Assembly (NCBI GenBank): GCA_964534765.1
Contig: CAZHRJ010000019.1
Location: forward strand, 1 to 32,434
DNA from: CAZHRJ01 sp964534765
GTDB taxonomy: Bacteria > Lindowbacteria > 2-12-FULL-62-27
Direction: 5' to 3'
DNA: 32,434 bases
The notes beneath the pieces are model-generated. The model was not told the DNA's origin. It saw only the letters and a list, made by a program, of their open reading frames with translations, and searched no databases. A program made the position numbers and the translations under genes. Shown piece after piece: positions 1 to 7,955 of this stretch (positions within the stretch are counted from its first letter, which is position 1; each line of letters begins with the position of its first letter).

Positions 1-785
1 AAGAGCAGGGTCGGCCAGCGGAATCCGATCGGCAATAGACCCATCAGGCCAACGCCCTCCCGCATGAGCCGGTCGGCTCGATCGATTTCGAACGCCACCA
101 GCCGCGACACCGAATCCGGCACGGCCGCAGTTCCCACCATTCTTAGATCCTCCTCGCGCACGCCGAACCGGTCGAGCGATTCCCGGGGCGCGTAGATTCG
201 GTCGCGGTCGATATAATCGGCCCGGATGTCCTGCCAGAAGTTGATCAGCTGAAGAGCCGTGCAGATCCGGTCGGAAAGGATGAACCGCCGATCGTCGCGG
301 AATCCATAGAGCATGAGCATGACCCGTCCCACCGGATTGGCGCTGCGCCGGCAGTAGTCGAGGACTTCCGCAAAGGTGTCATATCGTTTTTTTTCGGTGT
401 CCTGCCGGAACGCCGAGATCAGATCCAGAAAGGGGTCCAGCGGCAGGTTGAACTTCCGGATCGTGTCGCCCAGGGCTCTATAGTCCGGGTCGCCGGCCCA
501 CTGGCCGCTCCTGATTCGCTGCGCCTTCTCATCCAGCCGCCGCCTGCCCGCCTCACCCTGGATCTCGTCCGCGTCGTCATCCGCGTTCCGCGCGAAGGCG
601 TAGACGGCCGCCACGTGCGGCCGAATGATCCGGGGCATCGTCCAGGACAGGACCGGGAAATTTTCATAGTGGGTTGTGGCCAGCCGAAGGCACTGCCCAT
701 AGGCGCCCTCGATCCCGGCCGACGCGTTCGATTCCGCGTTCTCCTGGCCATCCTTGACCGGGCGGCGGTGGTCGTTCAACACCAT
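1..785 (-). CDS. hpnC: Squalene synthase HpnC (partial, C-terminus outside window)
   Basis: The frame reads from an ATG at 785 to the window edge (261 codons, no stop), so the C-terminus is missing. Family role: HpnC works with HpnD and HpnE to make squalene from farnesyl diphosphate for hopanoids. Seen near the N-terminus is HYENFPVLSW followed by HVAAVYAFARNADDDADE, which carries the first Asp-rich prenyl-diphosphate/Mg site in its HpnC form. Further on is LINFWQDIRADYIDRDRIY, the second DxxxD site with the RIYxP signature. The GGAGGG between 786 and 800 supports the 785 start; an in-frame ATG at 800 lies upstream of it. The gene starts 19 nt after the polB stop on the same strand, so it is probably cotranscribed. 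Phytoene synthase is the alternative, but the HYENFPV block favours HpnC. Confidence 0.88.
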   Translation of the reverse strand, partial: MVLNDHRRPVKDGQENAESNASAGIEGAYGQCLRLATTHYENFPVLSWTMPRIIRPHVAAVYAFARNADDDADEIQGEAGRRRLDEKAQRIRSGQWAGDPDYRALGDTIRKFNLPLDPFLDLISAFRQDTEKKRYDTFAEVLDYCRRSANPVGRVMLMLYGFRDDRRFILSDRICTALQLINFWQDIRADYIDRDRIYAPRESLDRFGVREEDLRMVGTAAVPDSVSRLVAFEIDRADRLMREGVGLMGLLPIGFRWPTLL

Positions 786-804
786 ACTGTTGCCCTCCAT
801 AAAA

Positions 805-3234
805 TCAGAACAGACCGAGTTGTTCCCGTTCGACCAGCGCGTCGCGGTCGTACTCGAAATTTTCCAGGACCCGCAGAAACGCGTCGCAGAGTTTGTCCCG
901 GTAGTAGAGGTAATCGGGCGAGTGCGTGAACGGTATGCCGTCCATGAACGGTTCCACCTGCTGGGGCGTGCGCCGGCTGTTGGTCACGATCCAGGAAACC
1001 TTCATCCCCGCCGGTATGTAGACGCCGAACTTCTCCGCCTTCTTCAGCGCCTGCACGTGCGGCAGCCGGTCCTCCGCGCGGATCGTCTCCCCGGTCTTGC
1101 GCTTCATCACCTTGTACGAACTCTCGTCCAGCGCCGTCTTGGATATGACCAGTTCCGGCAGCTGCGCGCCGCCTTCCGATACGCGCTTGATTTCCTGCCG
1201 AGCGTACTCCACCGCCCCGGCGACGTCACGGTTCAGGATTCTTTCAAAAATCGCGTCCAGGGACGCGGACAGAAGCGGGAAGCTGTCGCCGCGCCGGGTC
1301 TCGAATCCCCGGACGACCACCTCCTGCGTGGGATGGACGATCCGGCCGAAATAGCGTTTTTTCATTTTCCCCAGAAACAGCGGCGATACGATCTTCTCGA
1401 ATTCCAGCGTGAGAGCCCCGCCCGAAAAGCGTTCCGACAATTTCTCCGCCAGGCGCCTCGTCGCCTCGATCGTCGGTTCCGGCGACACCACAAAAATCGA
1501 GTCGGTGTCGGAATAGATCACTTTCAGCCCCTCTTCCTCCAGCTTCTTGATGATCCCCGTCGTGTACTGCCGGGCCAGCGCGGTGATGCTCCCGCCGATT
1601 CTGCGGTCGGTGAATCGGTAGAATCGGGATGCAAAGACGCCGTAGTGCGCGTTCGCGAGGATTTTTTGCGCCGACTGGAGGCTGTTGTAATAATCGCGTT
1701 CCTCATCGGTTTTGGCCGCCTTCATTTTTTTCTTGCTCTCCCGCCGCGCTTCCAGAAGCCCTTTCATGATTCTCGGCAGGATTCCCTCCTTGACCGACGC
1801 GTCCAGGAACCGGCTGCCGTCCGGTGTCTGGATGGCGCCGTCGGGGGAGATGGTGGTGAAGCAGATGTTGTTCTGAATGATCACGCTGGGGTACAGGGAG
1901 GCGAAGTCGAACACGACGACGTTGTCGTAGAGGCCGGGCTGGGGATCGTGCACATATCCGCCCTCGATCGCTTCCGAATCGTCTCCATGCCGGTTGTTCG
2001 GCACGACGACCTTTTCCCGGTCCGCCGCGCGGATGAGGAGGCTGTCGATATAGGCGGAGTTTCGGTCGAGGAGGCAGTCGAAGAGCGGCAGCCGTGCGAC
2101 GTCGGCGAGTGCCTGATATTTTTCGAGGACCCTGATTTTTTTCAGAATCTCATGGGACAGCCGCGTGTCCTGCTGGCAGTACTCCTTGACCCGGCCGGGA
2201 TTCGACTGCCATTCCTCGTCCATCCGGGACGTGTCCACATCCAGTTTCGCCTTGCCCAAAATCATCTGCGCCATCGCTCCCAGCGTCTCGCGTTTGGGCC
2301 GTTTTTCCTTCCGCGCGAAGTACCACGAGTCGACCACGAGCCGGCCCGGAACCTCCACGACCGTGCTGGTGCCCTTGTCGACATATTTTTTTCCGGCCGC
2401 GCCGGGTCGTCGATCCCCGCCATTGCCGCCGGTTGATCCAGCGGCCGCCGTTCTTGCAAGGGCCTCGCCTCCCCGGCGGCGCAGGACCACGTCCCGGCCG
2501 TTCCTGGCCCATGCCGTGGATACGCCCAGCAGCTCCGACCGGCCGACGATGAGGGGTATGTCGTAATTGCAGATGTTGTATCCCGACAGGACGTCGACAT
2601 CCTCATCGAGGATGATTTTGCGGAATTTTTCCAGAATGGATTTTTCCGGCCCCGAAAGGATGTCTTCCTGGATTTTCCCCTCATACTCGCGCACCAGCCC
2701 GATGCAGATGATCTGGTTATTGCGAATGTTCTCAAGGTCAAACGAGAGGATTTTGAGCTGGACCGTGAAGGCTTCGGCCGCAGCGAGTTTGGCCGAATCG
2801 ATCACCAGATCGGTCCGGTAGGGCTGGCGGGTTTTCCGTTCTTCGCCTTCGACGCGAATATGGCTGCCGAGGTCGAGATCGTAAAGAAACCGGTTTCGAA
2901 AAACGATGTCGGCCGCCTGGGCGCCGTAGCGGTCCCGGTAGGCCGGCGTATCTCCGGGCCGGGTGATGGTGACCTTGTAGGCCGGCACCGGTTTGCCCTC
3001 GCGAAACAGAGTCTTGGGGTCGACGCTCCGGATCTCGGGGTCCTTGGCGAGTTCGTCGAGAGACGTCTGGGGCGGATCGATCAAATAAAAGTATGGAAAA
3101 AATCCCTTGTGGATGACCGTGATCGACTGGCCCTCGCGCGTCCGGCCGAAGAGTTCGACCTGGGGAAACCGCTCCCCCTTTTCGTCCCGGTTGGTATAGG
3201 TGGTGTACAACAGTTTAAAGTCATGCTGTTCCAT
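805..3234 (-). CDS. polB: Family B DNA polymerase II
   Basis: 809 residues, close to the length of E. coli Pol II. All catalytic blocks are visible: exonuclease ExoI SFDLE (D166, E168), ExoII GYNICNYD (D225), ExoIII YCQQD (Y352, D356); polymerase motif A DFASLYPS (D443), motif B KILANAHYG (about 524-532), motif C YSDTDS (574-579) and KKRY (625-628). The protein ends in QLGLF, the beta-clamp-binding pentapeptide also found at the end of E. coli Pol II; this points to the bacterial repair/translesion enzyme rather than an archaeal replicase. Between ExoII and ExoIII lies a Gly/Ala/Arg-rich insertion (about 252-288) that looks like a flexible loop. AGGGGG precedes the ATG. It sits 36 nt after the hypothetical gene and 19 nt before hpnC. 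Confidence 0.95.
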   Translation of the reverse strand: MEQHDFKLLYTTYTNRDEKGERFPQVELFGRTREGQSITVIHKGFFPYFYLIDPPQTSLDELAKDPEIRSVDPKTLFREGKPVPAYKVTITRPGDTPAYRDRYGAQAADIVFRNRFLYDLDLGSHIRVEGEERKTRQPYRTDLVIDSAKLAAAEAFTVQLKILSFDLENIRNNQIICIGLVREYEGKIQEDILSGPEKSILEKFRKIILDEDVDVLSGYNICNYDIPLIVGRSELLGVSTAWARNGRDVVLRRRGGEALARTAAAGSTGGNGGDRRPGAAGKKYVDKGTSTVVEVPGRLVVDSWYFARKEKRPKRETLGAMAQMILGKAKLDVDTSRMDEEWQSNPGRVKEYCQQDTRLSHEILKKIRVLEKYQALADVARLPLFDCLLDRNSAYIDSLLIRAADREKVVVPNNRHGDDSEAIEGGYVHDPQPGLYDNVVVFDFASLYPSVIIQNNICFTTISPDGAIQTPDGSRFLDASVKEGILPRIMKGLLEARRESKKKMKAAKTDEERDYYNSLQSAQKILANAHYGVFASRFYRFTDRRIGGSITALARQYTTGIIKKLEEEGLKVIYSDTDSIFVVSPEPTIEATRRLAEKLSERFSGGALTLEFEKIVSPLFLGKMKKRYFGRIVHPTQEVVVRGFETRRGDSFPLLSASLDAIFERILNRDVAGAVEYARQEIKRVSEGGAQLPELVISKTALDESSYKVMKRKTGETIRAEDRLPHVQALKKAEKFGVYIPAGMKVSWIVTNSRRTPQQVEPFMDGIPFTHSPDYLYYRDKLCDAFLRVLENFEYDRDALVEREQLGLF

Positions 3235-3270
3235 GGGTCCCCCTATTATGGTATGCGATTGATGCGGGGG

Positions 3271-3867
3271 TCAAGGATTCCACCTGGCCGTCCATCTGTC
3301 GGATAGACCTTTCACAATCTGATTTTCCTTCATCCACCATCGGTATCCCTGCAATCCCATGGGATGCCGGATCAGCCGCTTGTCGGGCCACACCGATCCC
3401 GCGCTTCTGCCCCACGCATGCATTTCCGTGTCGGACAGCAGCACATGCGCGGTGTCGCCGGTTCGCTCAAGATAGGATCGGAACAGTTTAGTTTCCAATG
3501 CGCCGAGATTTTTTTCTTCCTGTTTCCTTTTCCAGACGTACCGCCAGTCCGGATTTTTCGTCACCAGCATATTGGCCGCCGTCTCCATGGAAACGGCAAT
3601 GTCGGCGTAGCGAATCACGCTGTCGCCAACAATCGATACCACCTGCAAATCGCCGCAGGCGACCGGCATCATGAGGAGGAATGGCAGCAGAATCAGCCCC
3701 ATCAGGATTTTCAGTGTTCCCGTGGCGACCCGAATTGCCTTTCTGGCCGCGACTTCCAACCGTCCGGGAGCAATCAGCGTAGGGGCCGAGTCGGGCCCCG
3801 GCGCCGGCCCGGCAATCAGCGATGTCGCCGAGTCCGGGATCTCGGTTCTGTCAGTATTGTTTTCCAT
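3271..3867 (-). CDS. Hypothetical single-pass membrane protein
   Basis: 198 residues and not recognised. The first 45 or so residues are Pro/Ala/Ser-rich and look disordered. A hydrophobic segment follows at about 52-72 (ILMGLILLPFLLMMPVACGD), then a mostly polar domain of about 120 residues rich in Trp, Arg and Lys. The VACGD at the end of the hydrophobic segment resembles a lipobox, but it lies too deep for a normal lipoprotein signal. The start at 3867 overlaps the end of the MazG-like gene by 17 bp and has no clear ribosome site, so translation is probably coupled. The polar part would face the periplasm or the cytoplasm depending on topology, which I cannot decide. No function is proposed. 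Confidence 0.6.
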   Translation of the reverse strand: MENNTDRTEIPDSATSLIAGPAPGPDSAPTLIAPGRLEVAARKAIRVATGTLKILMGLILLPFLLMMPVACGDLQVVSIVGDSVIRYADIAVSMETAANMLVTKNPDWRYVWKRKQEEKNLGALETKLFRSYLERTGDTAHVLLSDTEMHAWGRSAGSVWPDKRLIRHPMGLQGYRWWMKENQIVKGLSDRWTARWNP

Positions 3868-4135
3868 GGAGATACGGCCGCGCCTGATTTTTCACGCGTT
3901 TTTTTTCGATTTCCGATTCGATGTCGATACCCAATCCGCCGCAGAGATCGAACAGCCGGATGAACGTATCGGCGATCTCCTCCCGAAAATTAGCGCGGTC
4001 GCCCTTTCGGTCCGCCTCCAGCGCCTCCGCCAGTTCCGACACCACCAGCATCAGCATCTCCCCCGTGTTGCGGGGCTTTGCCCAGAATCCCTTTTCCCGC
4101 GCGATCCGGTGGCACAGGTCGGTATAAGCCTTCAT
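3851..4135 (-). CDS. MazG-like nucleotide pyrophosphohydrolase
   Basis: 94 residues from the ATG at 4135. The short all-helical MazG/dUTPase-like fold is recognisable from GFWAKPRNTGEMLMLVVSEL, then AEALEADRKG, then REEIADTFIRLFDLCGGLGI and a C-terminal RPYLHGK. The SExxEA...EExxD pattern supplies the Mg-binding acidic residues. The family hydrolyses NTPs/dNTPs to monophosphates (house-cleaning); the substrate here is unknown. An in-frame ATG at 4189 would add 18 residues; a TAAGAT box just upstream of it could make that a leaderless start, but the domain itself begins at 4135. First gene of the minus-strand run towards polB and hpnC, divergent from arcC. Confidence 0.82.
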   Translation of the reverse strand: MKAYTDLCHRIAREKGFWAKPRNTGEMLMLVVSELAEALEADRKGDRANFREEIADTFIRLFDLCGGLGIDIESEIEKKRVKNQARPYLHGKQY

Positions 4136-4203
4136 CGTCCGTAGCCCCGTCTTCCGGTTTCCCCTGATCGTCGCAGACTTCCCAGCCATGAACAGCATCT
4201 TAC

Positions 4204-4232
4204 TTGACTTTTTCCCTTCCTGCGACCAAAAT
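4204..4232 (+). promoter_or_regulatory. Possible promoter of the arcC-ssnA-glyA-ygeY run
   Basis: TTGACT (4204-4209), 17-nt spacer, CAAAAT (4227-4232). The -35 is good and the -10 matches only 4/6. The -10 ends 9 nt before the arcC ATG at 4242, which has no Shine-Dalgarno, so a near-leaderless transcript is possible. It overlaps the upstream region of the divergent MazG gene. Confidence 0.35.
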
Positions 4233-4241
4233 CGACGCCGC

Positions 4242-5234
4242 ATGGACACCGTAACCGACGCGCCGAAGGATGCGCCGAAGAACGCACCCCCGGCCACCGC
4301 GAGCGTGGTCATCGCGCTTGGCGGAAACGCAATCACCCCCGCGCATCTGGAGGGCAACATTCCGGAGCAGTTTGAGTCGACCCGCAACACGTGCGAGCAC
4401 ATCGTGAGGCTGGTTGAGCGGGGGTACAACGTGCTGTTGACGCACGGCAACGGTCCCCAGGTCGGCAATGTGCTTCGCCGGGTGGAGTTTTCCCGCAAGG
4501 ACGTCTATCCGCTGCCTCTGGATGTGTGCGTGGCCGACACCGAGGGCGGGATGGGGTACATGATCCAGCAGTGCATGGAAAACGCCCTCCGAAAACACCG
4601 GCTCAAAAAATCAATCATCACCGTCATCACCCAGATCATCGTCGATACCGCCGACCCCGCATTCCTAAAACCGACCAAACCGGTCGGACCCTTCATGGGA
4701 ATCGAGGAGGCGGAGGTTAGGCGCAAAGTCGACGGATGGCATGTGGTCGAGGACGCGGGCCGGGGATACCGGCGGGTGGTGCCGTCTCCGCGGCCGATCC
4801 GGATAGTGGAGATCAACGCGATCCGCGCGTTGATCCGGGAAAACTGCATCCTCATCGCCTGCGGCGGCGGCGGCATCCCGGTCGCCTCGGACGCGGATGG
4901 CAACCTCCGGGGCGTGGAGGGAGTGATCGACAAGGACCTGGCGACGGCGCTTCTGGCCGGAGACGTCGGGGCGGAGACGCTGATCATCTCGACCGGCACG
5001 GAGAAAGTGGCCTTGCATTACAAAAAATCCAATCAGCAATTGCTCGATGTGATTCATCTGCCAGACGCCCGGCGATACCTTGCCGAGGGCCATTTCCCGG
5101 CCGGCAGCATGGGCCCGAAAATCGAGGCGGCAATCCAGTTCATCGAACGGGGCGGTAAAGAGGTCATCATCACAACGCCCGAACATCTCTCTCACGCTCT
5201 GGACGGCAAAACCGGCACCCGGATCCTGGCGTGA
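4242..5234 (+). CDS. arcC: Carbamate kinase
   Basis: 330 residues from ATG 4242; an ATG at 4188 would add 18 residues but neither start has a clear ribosome site. Amino-acid-kinase fold blocks are all present: VVIALGGNAI at the N-terminus, LLTHGNGPQVGN, ILIACGGGGIPV, GVEGVIDKDLA and GSMGPKIEAAIQF. The enzyme converts carbamoyl phosphate + ADP to ATP + carbamate (ammonia and CO2), the energy-yielding end of arginine, agmatine or purine breakdown. No arginine deiminase or ornithine carbamoyltransferase lies nearby; the next gene is ssnA and ygeY follows, as in the E. coli yge/yqe region with its carbamate-kinase-like YqeA. A purine/ureide role is therefore inferred. The stop overlaps the ssnA start in GTGA. 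Confidence 0.93.
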   Translation: MDTVTDAPKDAPKNAPPATASVVIALGGNAITPAHLEGNIPEQFESTRNTCEHIVRLVERGYNVLLTHGNGPQVGNVLRRVEFSRKDVYPLPLDVCVADTEGGMGYMIQQCMENALRKHRLKKSIITVITQIIVDTADPAFLKPTKPVGPFMGIEEAEVRRKVDGWHVVEDAGRGYRRVVPSPRPIRIVEINAIRALIRENCILIACGGGGIPVASDADGNLRGVEGVIDKDLATALLAGDVGAETLIISTGTEKVALHYKKSNQQLLDVIHLPDARRYLAEGHFPAGSMGPKIEAAIQFIERGGKEVIITTPEHLSHALDGKTGTRILA

Positions 5235-6598
5235 CGCTCTTTGGTCCCGCCGCCGTCTGCACCTTCGGCGACCATCCCCGGGTCATCCCGGACGCGGGCA
5301 TCGCGGTCCGGGACGGGCTGATCATCGCCGTCGGGCCTTACGCGCGCATTAAAAAAAAATATCCATCCCTGACAGCCTACGGCGGCCCGCGCGGCGGTGT
5401 CTGGATGCCGGGGTTGATCTGCGCCCACCATCATTTCTACAGTTCGTTCGCCCGCGGCCTGGCGCCAATCCGCCGGCCGCGAAATTTTGTCGAGGTCCTC
5501 AAATTCATGTGGTGGCGGCTCGACCGGAACCTCACGCTGGATGACGTCTACTATTCGGCCCTGATTGCCCTCATCGAGTGCGTCAAATCCGGCACGACCA
5601 CTGTGATCGACCACCACGCGTCCGCGACGTGCGTCCGGGGGAGTCTCCGTCGGATCGCCGACGCCGTCCGGGCCGTCGGAATCCGGGCGAATCTCTGCTA
5701 CGAAGTGTCCGACCGGGATGGTCCGGCCGTTGCGGCGTCGGGTCTGGCGGAAAACGCCGAATTTTTGTCCTCGGTCGCGCGCGGCCAAATCGCCGGCCGC
5801 CCGGCCCGGCTGACCGGATCGTTCGGCCTCCACGCCTCGTTTACGCTCTCGGACCGTACCCTGCGGGAAGCGCGCCGGAACCTGCAGTCGTTTGACGCCG
5901 GTGTTCATGTGCACGTTGCCGAGGATCGTGCCGATCGAAGGGACGCTCTCAAAAAATACGGACAGGGCGTGGTCGACCGGCTGGCCCGGCTGGATCTTAT
6001 CCGCGACAAAACCATCCTGGCCCACGCCATCCATGTGTCCCGCGCCGAAAAACGGCTGATCGCGCGCCTGGGGGCGATCGTCGCCCACAATCCAACGTCC
6101 AACATGAACAACGCCGTCGGCACCGCTGACGTTCTGCGGCTCCTCGACCTTGGCGTTCTTGTGGGTCTTGGCACCGACGGGATGCGGTCGAATCTGTTCG
6201 ACGAGGCCAAAATCGCCCCCCTGGTTCACCGGATGAGTCTCCGGGACCCGGCCGTTGGCTTTCTGGAAGCGGCGGACCTGCTGGTGAAGGGTAATCCGCG
6301 GATCGCAACCCGGCTTTTTGGCGGAAAAGTGGGCGTGATCGATCCCGGAGCCGCCGCGGATCTCATCCGGCTGGACTATCATCCGCCCACGCCCTTGACC
6401 GATCAGACCTTCTATGGCCATCTGCTCTTTGGTCTGGCGAACGCCCGGGTGACCGACACGGTGGTGGGCGGAAAGGTCCTGATGAAATCGGGACGACTGC
6501 GTCTTGGCGTATCGGAGGAGGAAATCACCGAGACCAGCCGGCGCCTGGCCCGGCGATTCTGGGCAAGGTTCAAAACCGATCGATCCGCCGGTCGGTGA
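5231..6598 (+). CDS. ssnA: SsnA-type amidohydrolase
   Basis: 455 residues, GTG start overlapping the arcC stop by 4 nt, implying translational coupling. Amidohydrolase-superfamily (TrzN/SsnA group) metal ligands are visible: HHH at 66-68 (HxH), H228 in HVHVAED, the AHAIH block near 264-268 and D316 in GTDGMRSN. MPGLICAHHHFYSSFARG is typical of SsnA. SsnA homologues are found with selenium-dependent xanthine/purine hydroxylases and in anaerobic purine/urate degradation clusters; the likely reaction is hydrolytic deamination or ring opening of a purine-derived intermediate, with the exact substrate unsettled. Its position between arcC and ygeY supports this. A generic cytosine/guanine-deaminase-like enzyme is the alternative. 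Confidence 0.85.
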   Translation: MTLFGPAAVCTFGDHPRVIPDAGIAVRDGLIIAVGPYARIKKKYPSLTAYGGPRGGVWMPGLICAHHHFYSSFARGLAPIRRPRNFVEVLKFMWWRLDRNLTLDDVYYSALIALIECVKSGTTTVIDHHASATCVRGSLRRIADAVRAVGIRANLCYEVSDRDGPAVAASGLAENAEFLSSVARGQIAGRPARLTGSFGLHASFTLSDRTLREARRNLQSFDAGVHVHVAEDRADRRDALKKYGQGVVDRLARLDLIRDKTILAHAIHVSRAEKRLIARLGAIVAHNPTSNMNNAVGTADVLRLLDLGVLVGLGTDGMRSNLFDEAKIAPLVHRMSLRDPAVGFLEAADLLVKGNPRIATRLFGGKVGVIDPGAAADLIRLDYHPPTPLTDQTFYGHLLFGLANARVTDTVVGGKVLMKSGRLRLGVSEEEITETSRRLARRFWARFKTDRSAGR

Positions 6599-6628
6599 TG
6601 GCCGGCGTGTCGACTCTGGGAGGCTTTT

Positions 6629-7906
6629 ATGTTGGATAATTTGTTTCAATCCGATCCTGAACTGGCCGCGATGATTTTCCGGGAGGCGACCCGGCAGGAT
6701 GACCATCTTGAAATGATCGCTTCCGAAAATTTTGTCAGCCTCCCTGTCCTTGAGGCGGCCGGATCGGTCCTCACCAACAAATACGCGGAAGGCTATCCCG
6801 GCAAGCGATACTACGGCGGATGCCTCCACATCGACGAAATCGAAGAGCTTGCGCGGGAGCGGGCCAAAAAACTCTTCGGATGCCGGTGGGCCAACGTCCA
6901 GCCGCATTCCGGGTCTCAGGCAAACATGGCGGTCTATTTCGCGCTCCTCAATCCCGGCGACTGGATCCTGACACAAAACCTCGCCCATGGCGGCCACCTC
7001 ACGCACGGATCGCCGGTCAATTTCAGCGGCCGGCTCTACAAAGTATTTCACTACGGCGTCGACGCGTCGACTGAGCGGATCGACTACGATTTTGTCGCCA
7101 AACTGGCGCGGGAATACAAGCCCAAGCTCATTGTGGCCGGATGGAGCGCCTATCCCCGGCAGATCGATTTCGCGTGGTTTCGCCAGATCGCCGACTCGGT
7201 CGGCGCGTATCTCTTCGTCGATATGGCCCACTTCGCCGGCCTCGTCGCCGCCAAACTCCACCCTGATCCGTTGCCCCACGCACACGTCGTGACGACCACC
7301 ACGCACAAGACCCTCCGGGGCCCGCGCGCGGGGATGATTTTGTCGAATGACGAGGATCTGGGCAAAAAAATCGACAAGGCGATTTTCCCGGGCATGCAGG
7401 GCGGCCCGCTGTGTCACATCATCGCCGCCAAAGCCGCCGCCCTCGGCGAGGCGCTGCGGCCGGAATTTGCGCTCTATCAAAAAGCGATTCTCGATAATGC
7501 CCGAGTCTTAGCCGATACGTTGTCCGCGGGCGGATTGAAACTCGTCTCCGGCGGCACTGACACCCATCTGGTCCTGGTTGATCTGTCCCCGCGGGATCTG
7601 TCCGGCCAGATGATCGAAAACGCTCTCGACGCCTCCGGCATTACCGTCAACAAAAACGCCGTGCCATTCGATAAAAGAAAACCGATGGATCCCAGCGGCA
7701 TCCGGATCGGCACGCCCGCTCTCACTACCCGCGGCATGGGCCCGGGGCAAATGCGTGAGATTGGCGGATGGATTTTGAAAGTGATTGAAAAGCCGGAGGA
7801 CAATGCTACAATCGGGTTGATTCGCGGCAATGTCCGCGAGTTATGCAAGCGATTTCCCCTATATCCGGAATTGATCCGGCGATATAAGGATCGTCGGGAG
7901 GCTTAG
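6629..7906 (+). CDS. glyA: Serine hydroxymethyltransferase
   Basis: 425 residues, full length. ATG 6629 follows GGGAGG with good spacing. It interconverts serine + tetrahydrofolate with glycine + 5,10-methylene-THF, with PLP as cofactor. Family signatures: LEMIASENF near the N-terminus, NKYAEGYPGKRYYGG (about 50-64), the PLP lysine K227 in TTTTHKTLRGPRAG, and GIRIGTPALTTRGM near the C-terminus. It lies 30 nt after ssnA and 50 nt before ygeY, all on the same strand. In purine fermentation, glycine and C1-folate arise from formiminoglycine, so an SHMT inside this run is metabolically sensible; that link is inference, since glyA is also a housekeeping gene. Confidence 0.97.
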   Translation: MLDNLFQSDPELAAMIFREATRQDDHLEMIASENFVSLPVLEAAGSVLTNKYAEGYPGKRYYGGCLHIDEIEELARERAKKLFGCRWANVQPHSGSQANMAVYFALLNPGDWILTQNLAHGGHLTHGSPVNFSGRLYKVFHYGVDASTERIDYDFVAKLAREYKPKLIVAGWSAYPRQIDFAWFRQIADSVGAYLFVDMAHFAGLVAAKLHPDPLPHAHVVTTTTHKTLRGPRAGMILSNDEDLGKKIDKAIFPGMQGGPLCHIIAAKAAALGEALRPEFALYQKAILDNARVLADTLSAGGLKLVSGGTDTHLVLVDLSPRDLSGQMIENALDASGITVNKNAVPFDKRKPMDPSGIRIGTPALTTRGMGPGQMREIGGWILKVIEKPEDNATIGLIRGNVRELCKRFPLYPELIRRYKDRREA

Positions 7907-7955
7907 ACAGGGATCGGGGTCTTCGACAAGCCCAAAACGGGGAGGGTACTTTCCT

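Noticed and set aside
754..2436. 560-codon open frame on the plus strand opposite polB
   Set aside because: The antisense polB frame encodes every family B polymerase motif over its whole length; the plus-strand product is Arg/Pro/Val/His-rich, shows no domain, and is a typical shadow in GC-rich DNA.
5192..7480. 762-codon open frame on the minus strand opposite ssnA and glyA
   Set aside because: It spans two well-conserved genes and the gap between them and has shadow-like composition.
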